Below, one piece after another: positions 6,519 to 13,187 of a stretch of DNA of 18,994 bases. The notes below the pieces were generated by a model that searched no databases, was not told the DNA's origin, and saw only the letters and a list, made by a program, of their open reading frames with translations. Origin of the DNA: an uncultured Clostridia bacterium (GTDB lineage Bacteria; Bacillota; Clostridia; Oscillospirales; Acutalibacteraceae); the NCBI GenBank assembly GCA_937915775.1, contig CALGGQ010000395.1:1-18994 (forward strand), in the 5' to 3' direction. Each line of letters starts with the position of its first letter. The stretch's first letter is position 1. Made by a program: the position numbers and the translations under genes.

Positions 6519-7334
6519 TTAAGCCTGTTTCGCGTTATACAGCTTTAATTGCTGTACACCTGTTGCTTTCGGTATCTTCACTCTGAATTCAATATAATCG
6601 TCTGTTTCTGTTTTATCCGCTTCTGCCTGAATGCCGGAAGCGACCATCGTTTCAATGGCTTTGTTGACCGTGTTGACGAAAATCCGCACATCACGGTAAA
6701 TTTTTACCACATTTCGTTTCGGCTTTACCTGTTTATCGGTAAAGGTATCAATCAGCCTGTCCGTCTGTTCAACATTCAAGCCCTTTTCCTTGATGATGTT
6801 CAGCGCCGCCCAGATGTCCTTTTCACTCTCCAGGCGCAGCAGCGCGCGTGCGTGGCGCTCCGTCAAACCTTCCTTTTCGATGAAATAGCGCACGTCAACG
6901 GGCAATTTCAGCAGCCGCAGCTTGTTGGAGAGCGCCGACTGGCTTTTTCCGAGCCGTTTAGCGCATTCGCTTTGCGGCAGCCCGAAGTGGTTCACGAGCT
7001 GTCCGAGCGCTGCCGCTTCCTCAAAGAAGGTCAAATCGCAGCGCTGAATGTTTTCGAGAATGGAATAAACCGCGCTCTGCTCATAATCGCAGTCCACCTC
7101 AATGCAGGGAACGCGCTGCAAATTGGCAAGGATGGCGGCGCGCAGCCTGCGCTCGCCGGCAATGACCTCGAAATAATCCGAGTTATTCATGCGACGAATC
7201 AGCAGCGGCTGCAAAATGCCGTTTTCCTTAATAGAGTCCGCCAGGGAGAGCATATCCTCGCTCTGAAAACGGTGACGCGGCTGATAGGGGTTGGGCAACA
7301 GCTTTTCTGTTAATATATAGGTTATGTCCTGCAA
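6519..7334 (-). CDS. noc: Nucleoid occlusion protein Noc (ParB family)
   Basis: A 271-residue ParB paralogue. It has the CTP-binding GERRLRAA and ENIQRCDL motifs and the helix-turn-helix LGKSQSALSNKLRLLKLP followed by LTERHARALL. The four residues known to separate Noc from ParB site specificity are Gln, Lys, Lys and Arg (GKSQ, NKL, LLK, ERHAR), all Noc type. In Bacillus, Noc coats DNA around its sites and blocks division over the nucleoid. The start is TTG at 7334-7332, with GAGGTGA 6 bases upstream and an in-frame TGA just before it, so no N-terminal extension is possible. The protein therefore begins MQDITYILTEKLLPNPYQPR and lacks the short amphipathic membrane-targeting helix of Bacillus Noc. 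The position between rsmG and parA is the usual one. Confidence 0.88.
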   Translation of the reverse strand: MQDITYILTEKLLPNPYQPRHRFQSEDMLSLADSIKENGILQPLLIRRMNNSDYFEVIAGERRLRAAILANLQRVPCIEVDCDYEQSAVYSILENIQRCDLTFFEEAAALGQLVNHFGLPQSECAKRLGKSQSALSNKLRLLKLPVDVRYFIEKEGLTERHARALLRLESEKDIWAALNIIKEKGLNVEQTDRLIDTFTDKQVKPKRNVVKIYRDVRIFVNTVNKAIETMVASGIQAEADKTETDDYIEFRVKIPKATGVQQLKLYNAKQA

Positions 7335-7383
7335 GGGAGCTCACCTCGTTCGGTAGGGTGCTTGTCCTCTTTCCTTTGACTCC

Positions 7384-7392
7384 ATATTATCA
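7384..7392 (-). promoter_or_regulatory. Possible extended -10 promoter of noc
   Basis: TGATAATAT on the minus strand, 50 bases before the noc start and downstream of the rsmG terminator. No good -35 box is visible, so support is modest. Confidence 0.35.
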
Positions 7393-7401
7393 TAAACATT
7401 C

Positions 7402-7437
7402 CAAAAAATAAAGGATTTCCGCTCGCGGGAAATCCTT
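7402..7437 (-). terminator. Rho-independent terminator of mnmG-rsmG
   Basis: A perfect 10-bp stem, AAGGATTTCC (7411-7420) and GGAAATCCTT (7428-7437), with a 7-base loop. On the minus strand it is followed by TATTTTTTG. It lies 25 bases after the rsmG stop codon and closes that transcript before noc. Confidence 0.9.
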
Positions 7438-7461
7438 TTTCTTCGACTGAAAAGCCTGAAT

Positions 7462-8169
7462 TTATAACGGTTTGGTGGTAATTTTTTTGCTCTTTCGGGG
7501 GTATTCTGTCGGGGTTTGCGATATCTTTCTGATAATAACCAGAGAACGCGCATCGCCGTTCGGTAGTTTATATGAAACATTACTCTCTGTTTCGCCGCCG
7601 AGCACCTCGATGGCGTGCTGCGCGTCGCTCACCTCATCCAGCGAGCCCTTGAGCGCGATGAAATAACCGCCAACCTTCACCAGCGGCAGGCAGTATTCGC
7701 AAAGGGCGCTGAGATTCGCCACCGCTCTTGCCGTCGCCACATCGTACTGCTCGCGGTACTGCGCGTCCTGACCGAGTACCTCGGCGCGTTCGCAGACGAT
7801 CTGCGCCTCCAGGCCGCAGCTCTGCAGCGCATTTTCAAGGAAGCGGATTTTCTTGGCGATGGAATCCACCATCGTCAGCTGCAGCTTGTTGTTTTTCGCA
7901 ATCAGCAGGGGAATACCGGGAAAGCCGGCGCCGCTGCCGATATCAATAATCTTCATCCCGTAATCGAGGTCAAAGTATTTGAGCAGCATCAGGCTGTCCA
8001 CAAAATGTTTCACTAAAACATCGTCGGGATTGGTAATCGCCGTCAGGTTATACATCCGGTTGGTGCCGAGCAGCTCGCCGGCGTAAACCTGAAACTGGCT
8101 GAGCATATTGTTATCGAGCACCACGTCGATATCCTTCGCGTACTGCTCCAGTAAATCTCTGTTAATCAT
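7462..8169 (-). CDS. rsmG: 16S rRNA (guanine-527-N7)-methyltransferase RsmG
   Basis: A 235-residue SAM-dependent methyltransferase that modifies G527 of 16S rRNA; its loss gives low-level streptomycin resistance in several bacteria. Motifs in order: NLTAITNPDDVLVKHFVDSL (about residues 41-60), SAM motif I IIDIGSGAGFPGIPL, the acidic VDS after beta-2, the ERAE segment and ATARAVANL. The ATG (8169-8167) overlaps the mnmG TGA stop (8168-8166) as ATGA, implying translational coupling with mnmG. The C-terminal tail is basic (PRKSKKITTKPL). A strong terminator follows. Confidence 0.96.
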   Translation of the reverse strand: MINRDLLEQYAKDIDVVLDNNMLSQFQVYAGELLGTNRMYNLTAITNPDDVLVKHFVDSLMLLKYFDLDYGMKIIDIGSGAGFPGIPLLIAKNNKLQLTMVDSIAKKIRFLENALQSCGLEAQIVCERAEVLGQDAQYREQYDVATARAVANLSALCEYCLPLVKVGGYFIALKGSLDEVSDAQHAIEVLGGETESNVSYKLPNGDARSLVIIRKISQTPTEYPRKSKKITTKPL

Positions 8170-8813
8170 TCCCTTGACTCCAAAAGTATGTTGAGCGCCG
8201 TGATATCGGCGGGGTTCACGCCGCTGATACGGCTTGCCTGTCCGAGATTCAGCGGTCTGATTTTGGATAGCTTTTCGATGGCTTCCAGGCGTAAGCCCTT
8301 GAGCTTTGTATAGTCAATGTCCGCAGGGATGCGTTTTGCTTCAATGCGGCGCATTTCCTTAATCTGCGCCTCCTGCTTTTTGATGTAGCCCTCGTATTTG
8401 ATTGAAATTTCAACCTGCTCGAACACCTCCGCCGGCAAAGCCGGACGCTCGGTATCAAACGGCGCTAAATCGGCATAGGTAATCTGCGGGCGGCGCAGCA
8501 GCTCCACCATTTTGCAGCCCGTTTTCAGCTCAGCGGTGCCGCGGGATACAAGCATTGCCTGCAGTTCACCGGAAAGGGGAATGGACAGGTTTTTCACCCG
8601 TTCCAGCTCCGCGGTAATCTGCGCTTGCTTTTGCAGAAATTTCTGATAGCGCGCTTCGCTGATTAAGCCGATTTCATGTCCGAGCGGCGTCAGGCGTGCG
8701 TCGGCATTATCCTGCCGCAGCACCAGACGGTATTCGCTGCGCGAGGTCATCATACGGTACGGATCGGTGCAGCCCTTTGTCACAAGATCGTCAATCAGCG
8801 TGCCGATGTACGA
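8166..8813 (-). pseudogene. mnmG: MnmG (GidA) C-terminal fragment, truncated at the chimeric join
   Basis: About 214 residues corresponding to the C-terminal third of the ~625-residue tRNA uridine-34 carboxymethylaminomethyl modification enzyme. Recognisable family segments are YIGTLIDDLVTKGCTDPYRM, TSRSEYRLVLRQDNADARLT, VEISIKYEGYIKKQ and the C-terminal LNLGQASRISGVNPADI helices that contact MnmE. The FAD- and NADH-binding N-terminal domain is missing: upstream of residue S-Y-I (8813-8805) the frame becomes an RND pump from another phylum. In the source organism the gene is presumably intact and coupled to rsmG by the ATGA overlap. Labelled as a broken gene because the sequence given cannot encode a working MnmG; this is most likely an assembly effect, not true gene decay. 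Confidence 0.93.
8805..8813. other. Join between Firmicute-like and Bacteroidete-like sequence
   Basis: On the minus strand the codons TCG TAC ATC (Ser-Tyr-Ile) are plausible in both parents: the RND family has GGSYI here, and MnmG has S/A-Y-I-G before TLIDDL. The break is therefore placed within or next to these 9 bases. Gene content, gene order, promoter type and repeat family all change across this point. Confidence 0.88.
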
Positions 8814-11072
8814 GCCGCCGCAGAAGGAGCCGAGTGTGCTCAGCACCGTCTTAGGCGACACACCGGCACGGTCGCACTGTGTGGGGTCGACTTCGACCTG
8901 ATACTTCGGGTAGCGCTCCGAGTACGATGACATGGCCATGTTGATTTCGGGCCGCTCGGCCAGCTTGTTCAGGAAGTTCTGGGTGTGCTTGGCAAACTCC
9001 GACAAGTTGCCGTCGGAGGGGTCCTGCACCACGAGGCTCACGCTGTTGCTCGAACCGTAGCCCGGCACCTGTGGCAGCTGGAAGGGCAGCACCTGCACGT
9101 TCTTGATATCCTTGCAGGCAAAGTATATACGGCCGATGACGAGGTCGATGAGGTGGTTCATGCCCGGACGGTCGTCCCAGTGCTTCAGTCGGACGACGAG
9201 CGTGGCAAAGTTGGAGCCGTTGCCCGAAATCAGACCGTAGCCGCAGGCCGTGGCAAAGCTCTCCATCTCGGGAATCTCCTTCACCTTGGCCTCCACCAGC
9301 TTCGTCAGCTCTTGAGTCTGCTTCAGCGTATAGCCCTCCGGGGCGCGGATCTCAGCGAGGAAGACGCCCTGGTCCTCCTGCGGCACGAGGCCCGACGGCA
9401 GGCTCTTCATAAAGAACATGAGCAGCACGCCGGCAACGGCCAGCAGGCTCCAAGCCAGCACGGGGCGCTTGATGAACTTCTGGACGCTCTTGCTGTACTT
9501 GTTGTAGATAGCGTTGTAGCTGGCAGTATAAGCCTTCTTCGTATAGTATGTCAGACTCTTGCCTTCCTTCTTGCCTTCAGTCACCTTCAGCATGATGGCA
9601 CAGAGGGCGGGGCACAGCGTCAGTGCCGACACGCACGACAGGCCGACGGCCGAGGCGATGGTGACGCCGAACTGCGTGAAGAACGTGCCCGACGTGCCGC
9701 CCATGAAGGTGACGGGGACGAACACCGCCATGAATACCAAGGTACACGAGATGACGGCCACCGACACCTCGCTCATGGCCTGGCGCGTAGCCTCGCGGGC
9801 GTCGCTGATGCTATTCTCCATCTTCGCCATCACGGCCTCGACCACCACAATGGCGTCATCGACCACCGTACCGATGGCCAGCACCAGTGCGAAGAGCGTC
9901 AGGATGTTCAGCGAGAAGCCTGCCAGCGAGACGATGGCAAAAGTACCCAACAGCGACACGATGATGGATATTGAAGGAATGATCGTCGCCTTGATGTTCT
10001 GCAGGAAGAAGAACACCACGAGGACAACGAGGATGATGGCTATGATGAGCGTCTCCACCACGTTGTGGATGGCCGCGAAGAGGAAGTCGTCAGACGTCTG
10101 CAAGGTGACAAACTCCAGTCCGGCGGGCATCGTTGCCTTCATGTCCTCACACATCTTCGTGATGCGGGCGTTCACCTCAGTGGCATTGGCCTCCGGAGCC
10201 TGGAACACCATGAGCAGCGTACCGGGCTGGCCGTTGATGTTCGACAGGAAGCTGTAGCTCTGGGCACCGATCTCCACCTCAGCCACGTCGCTCAGGTGCA
10301 GCAGGTGGCCGCCGTCGCTCGTTTTCAGTACGATGTCGTTGAACTCCTCGACGCTCTTCAGCGTGCCCTTGTACTCCATCGAGTACTGGTACTTGTTCTC
10401 CGACTGCTCACCCAGGGAACCCGTCGACGTCACGAAGCTCTGGCCGCTGATGGCGGCGAAGACGTCGTTCGGCTCCAGGCCGTACTGCGCCATCACGTCG
10501 GGCTTCAGCCAGATGCGCAGGGCGTAGGTGTTACCAAGTGCCGTCACATCGCCCACACCCGTGATACGCATCAGGCGCGGCTTGATGTTGATGTCGACGT
10601 AGTTCGAGATGAAGTCGTCGTCATACTTCCCGTCCGCGCTCCTCACGGCGAGAATGCGCAGAATGTTGCTCTGCATCTTCATCACCTGTACGCCCACCTT
10701 CGTCACGTCGGCAGGCAGCAGGGCCTGTGCCCTCGACACGCGGTTCTGCACGTTCACCGCCGCCATGTCGGGGTCGGTGCCCTGCTCGAAGAACACGCTG
10801 ATGCTCACGTTGCCCGACGACGAGGCCTTCGAGGTCATATAGGTCATGCCGGGCACGCCGTTGATGTTCTCCTCCAGCGGCTGGATGACCGACTTCATAA
10901 TCGTGTTAGCGTCGGCACCGGTGTAGGAGGTTATCACCATCACCTGTGGCGGCGCAATGCTGGGATACTGCTCAATGGAAAGCGACTTCATGCAGATGAA
11001 GCCCACCATCGCAATAACGATCGAGATGGCACACGCCATCACGTATCTTTTGATGAATATGTTGTTTTTCAT
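8805..11072 (-). pseudogene. RND-family efflux pump inner-membrane subunit (AcrB-like), 3' end lost at the join
   Basis: About 754 of the ~1040 residues of a hydrophobe/amphiphile RND transporter. TM1 is at residues 11-29, followed by the first periplasmic porter loop. TM2-TM6 lie at about 335-495, with the proton-relay Asp pair in TM4 (GTVVDDAIVVVE, D405-D406). TM7 is near 538-556, and part of the second periplasmic loop follows (GLVPQEDQGVFLAEIRAPEG). The rest of that loop and TM8-TM12, including the relay Lys of TM10, are replaced by MnmG sequence. The ATG at 11072-11070 follows directly on a six-unit heptad array. The adaptor gene lies upstream in the same operon; the outer membrane factor normally next would lie beyond the join. 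Drug range cannot be inferred. Family certain, intactness in the source genome likely. Confidence 0.93.
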
Positions 11073-11114
11073 CTTTTACTCTTCACTTTTCACTCTTCAC
11101 TCTTCACTTTTCAC
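11073..11114 (-). repeat. Six-unit heptanucleotide array between the adaptor and pump genes
   Basis: On the gene strand the units are GTGAAAA, GTGAAGA, GTGAAGA, GTGAAAA, GTGAAGA, GTAAAAG, exactly 42 bases ending at the base before the pump ATG. The adaptor stop codon TGA (11099-11097) lies inside the array, so its last residues (VKSEE) are repeat-encoded, and the pump ribosome-binding region is entirely repeat. Confidence 0.9.
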
Positions 11115-12224
11115 TTCTTCCGGAAACAGCACCTGCTGTCCCTCCTGCACGTTATTAGCTCCGATGGTCACGATCTTGTCGCCTACGTTGAGACCGCTGG
11201 TGACGATGACGTCCTTGCCGTTGCCGGTATCGGCCGTCGTCACCGTAACAGCAGTAGCCGTGCTGTCGGTCTTCACCTTATAGACTTGCTGCTTGTCCTG
11301 CAGCTTCACCACCGCCGTCTGCGGTATCACGATCACGTCATTCTGGGCAAACGGCAGCACGACCGTACCCTGGATGCCTGAGAAGAGGTGGCCGTCGGGG
11401 TTGGGGAACGAGGCCTTTGCGCCCAGTGAGCCGGTGGCAGCATCCACCACGCCGGTCAGACTGTTGATGCGCCCCTTGTGCGGGTACTCCGTGCCATTTT
11501 TCATCACGAACGTCACTTCCGGCAGCTCTGCCATGTGCTTCGCCTTGTCCTCCTGGGTCAGACCGGCCGAGACAGATGCCTCGACAAGCGCCTCAGTCAC
11601 CGAGAACTCAGCGTCCATCGTCGTGTTGCCGCTCAGGATGGTCAGCTGGGAGGCAGGCGTTACCTGGTCGCCGGTGCGAACGGGAATCTCGCCGATGACG
11701 CCCGTTACCGGCGCAACAATCGTACAGAAGCCCAGGTTCACCTTCGCACGGCTCACCGATGCACGGGCCTGCGACACCGAGGCCTGCGCCTGGCGATAAG
11801 TGTTCTGCGAGTTGTCCAGCATATAGCGGCTCACGATGCTCTTCTCAAACAGGTTCTTGTTCGACTCATACTCCAGCTTCGCGCTGTTCTCCTGAGCCAG
11901 TGCAGCCTGCAGGTTGGCCTGCGCAGCCTCCAGCTCAAGCCGGGCGTTGCGCGAGTCGATGACGAAGAGCGTCTGCCCCTTCTTCACCTGCTGGCCCTCG
12001 TTGACGAGGATTTTCATCAGCTGTCCGCTTACCTGCGGCGTGATGGTCACGTCGGCCTGGCCCTTCAGCTTGGCGCTGAACTTCAAAGGCACATCAATGT
12101 CCGTTTTCTCTACCGTCATCGTCTCGAACGATGATGGAACTTCCTTCGGAATGTCCAGCCCGCAAGCTGTCAGTCCGACGACTGCACCGAGCGACAAGAC
12201 CCATTTGAAAGATTTCTTTTCCAT
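11097..12224 (-). CDS. Efflux RND transporter periplasmic adaptor subunit (MFP lipoprotein)
   Basis: A 375-residue AcrA/MexA-type adaptor that joins the inner-membrane pump to an outer membrane channel. The N-terminus MEKKSFKWVLSLGAVVGLTA ends in a lipobox LTAC, so Cys21 should be lipidated. Then come a half barrel-sandwich/lipoyl segment (ITPQVSGQLMKILVNEGQQV), an alpha-helical hairpin rich in Ala and Gln (about residues 95-160), the second lipoyl half (APVTGVIGEIPVRTGDQV), beta-barrel and membrane-proximal domains. ATG 12224 is preferred to an in-frame GTG at 12230 because the lipoprotein signal starts well there and GTG starts are uncommon in Bacteroidetes. It is 33 bases after a small membrane-protein gene and is followed by the pump gene across a heptad array. 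Confidence 0.95.
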   Translation of the reverse strand: MEKKSFKWVLSLGAVVGLTACGLDIPKEVPSSFETMTVEKTDIDVPLKFSAKLKGQADVTITPQVSGQLMKILVNEGQQVKKGQTLFVIDSRNARLELEAAQANLQAALAQENSAKLEYESNKNLFEKSIVSRYMLDNSQNTYRQAQASVSQARASVSRAKVNLGFCTIVAPVTGVIGEIPVRTGDQVTPASQLTILSGNTTMDAEFSVTEALVEASVSAGLTQEDKAKHMAELPEVTFVMKNGTEYPHKGRINSLTGVVDAATGSLGAKASFPNPDGHLFSGIQGTVVLPFAQNDVIVIPQTAVVKLQDKQQVYKVKTDSTATAVTVTTADTGNGKDVIVTSGLNVGDKIVTIGANNVQEGQQVLFPEEVKSEE

Positions 12225-12257
12225 ATTCACAATCTGTTTTTAATATTTTTAATTTGT

Positions 12258-12428
12258 TTACGTTGTCAGCACCATAATGGCAAGATTGACCATGCAGAGC
12301 ACAACAACCACGAAAAGCACATAGATAATCAGCAACAGCCAGTTGCCGACAAGCCAGTGGTAGGCGCGAGCCAGTTGCTCATGGCCATAGATGAACCGGA
12401 GAATCCGGGAGTTATGCGATATTTTCAT
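12258..12428 (-). CDS. Small single-span membrane protein, first gene of the efflux operon
   Basis: A 56-residue protein with a polar, basic N-terminus (MKISHNSRILRFIYGHEQLA) and one long hydrophobic helix at about residues 28-52 (LLLIIYVLFVVVVL). I do not recognise a family. ATG 12428 is chosen because a Bacteroidetes-type promoter (-7 box at 12447-12440) lies 11 bases upstream, inside the extension that would use an ATG at 12470. It is followed 33 bases later by the adaptor gene with no terminator between, so it should be cotranscribed with the efflux genes. It could be a small pump accessory, as AcrZ is for AcrB in enterobacteria, but there is no sequence evidence for that role. Confidence 0.6.
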   Translation of the reverse strand: MKISHNSRILRFIYGHEQLARAYHWLVGNWLLLIIYVLFVVVVLCMVNLAIMVLTT

Positions 12429-12439
12429 ACTATAATCTG

Positions 12440-12471
12440 CAAAAGTAAGTATTTTTACGCGCGTAGACAAC
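12440..12471 (-). promoter_or_regulatory. Bacteroidetes-type promoter of the efflux operon
   Basis: On the minus strand a -7 box TACTTTTG (12447-12440, consensus TAnnTTTG) is preceded by GTTG (12471-12468, consensus TTTG) with a 20-base spacer, the usual distance in this phylum. Confidence 0.75.
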
Positions 12472-12476
12472 AGTCA

Positions 12477-12513
12477 AGACGAATGGTCAAGTCTTTTCAG
12501 ACAAATGGTCAAG
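12477..12513 (-). promoter_or_regulatory. Direct repeats upstream of the efflux promoter, candidate activator site
   Basis: AGACGAATGGTCAAG (12477-12491) and AGACAAATGGTCAAG (12499-12513) differ at one of 15 bases and have a 22-base period, about two helical turns. The nearer copy ends 5 bases from the -33 box. Tandem half-sites at this spacing next to the promoter are typical of AraC-family activators, and such a regulator is encoded nearby (13188-15032). The link is inferred. Confidence 0.5.
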
Positions 12514-12848
12514 CGTCATGAAGCGGAAAGTCCGGAAATGCGACGCCTCTGCACTGTTTGAGACAATTGTTTTAATGATTCAAGTTTCGCATTCGCTCAA
12601 CTTCGAGGAGTAAAGGAGTTCTTGCTTAGGCAAACGACCAAGGTCGAGCGGAGGAGATGTGGAGGTAAAGGTAGATTACCTTTGTAATTTTCCTGCACTT
12701 CCTGCACTGACTACTGATTATAAGGCAGTTCTGCAGAATTTCTCGTCGTTTTTCCTGCACTGGTTCAGACGGTTTCCTGCACTGAGGCGGCTGGGCAGAG
12801 GAATACGGCTTTAACTTATTTTAAAAAGGCAGTCAGCTTTTTTTGAGG

Positions 12849-12902
12849 CTTGAAAATCTGATTTTCAAGGCTGGAAAAACAGATTTTCAAGGCTGGAAAA
12901 AC
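12849..12902. repeat. Perfect palindrome overlapping a 22-bp tandem repeat
   Basis: CTTGAAAATC (12849-12858) and GATTTTCAAG (12860-12869) form perfect 10-base arms around one T. The right arm is also the start of a 21-base word at 12860-12880 that is repeated exactly at 12882-12902. Confidence 0.8.
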
Positions 12903-12952
12903 GTTGACTGGACCGACATACCGAAACGGAGCGCAGACCCTGCCGTGAGTCG

Positions 12953-13012
12953 GTGCAGGTTTCAGTGCAGATTCCAGTGCAGATTCCAGTGCAGGATTCA
13001 GTGCAGGTTTCA
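12953..13012. repeat. Five-copy 12-bp tandem repeat
   Basis: Units GTGCAGGTTTCA, GTGCAGATTCCA, GTGCAGATTCCA, GTGCAGGATTCA, GTGCAGGTTTCA, in exact 12-base register. The first and last units are identical. Further GTGCAG words follow at 13054 and 13063. Confidence 0.9.
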
Positions 13013-13187
13013 GACGCTACAGAGGCTCGTAAGCGACTGAAAGTCAGTGGTCAGTGCAGGAAGTGCAGCTTTTGCCCTCTGCACAGACTATGCGCTCATT
13101 GCCCCTTCTTGCGTCCCTTCGGTAGCAAGCGAGCAGAGCTCGAGCGCGGGGCGCTATCGGGTACATGCGGACAATCATTATTGTTTT

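Larger units (their letters stand above)
12514..13187. other. Gene-free 674-bp stretch rich in short repeats
   Basis: Between the regulator 3' end and the efflux operon there is no convincing gene. The open frames at 12843-13040 and 12953-13249 consist largely of translated repeats (VQIP, RFQC) or continue antisense into the regulator gene. The stretch contains four CCTGCACT words (12692-12783), a TACCTTTG box in a hairpin (12667-12684), a palindrome with a 22-base repeat (12849-12902) and a 12-base tandem repeat (12953-13012). Confidence 0.7.

Noticed and set aside
7411..7437. Noc-binding site (GGATTTCC...GGGAAATCC)
   Set aside because: The arms are separated by 7 bases and followed by a T-run on the minus strand: it is the rsmG terminator, not the ATTTCCCGGGAAAT site.
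8985..9974. A 329-codon plus-strand open frame
   Set aside because: Antisense to the RND pump; composition is typical of a shadow frame, with no domain and no ribosome site.
8166..11072. A genuine RND-MnmG fusion protein
   Set aside because: Both parts are truncated through essential domains, the two halves of the window belong to different phyla by gene content, promoters and repeats, and the join falls in a short stretch both families could share. An assembly chimera is far more likely.
10065..11381. A 438-codon plus-strand open frame
   Set aside because: It runs antisense over the pump and adaptor genes and its His/Arg-rich product has no recognisable domain. It is a shadow of GC-rich codon use on the other strand.
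12953..13012. CRISPR-like array
   Set aside because: Units are 12 bases, contiguous and without spacers, and no cas genes are present.
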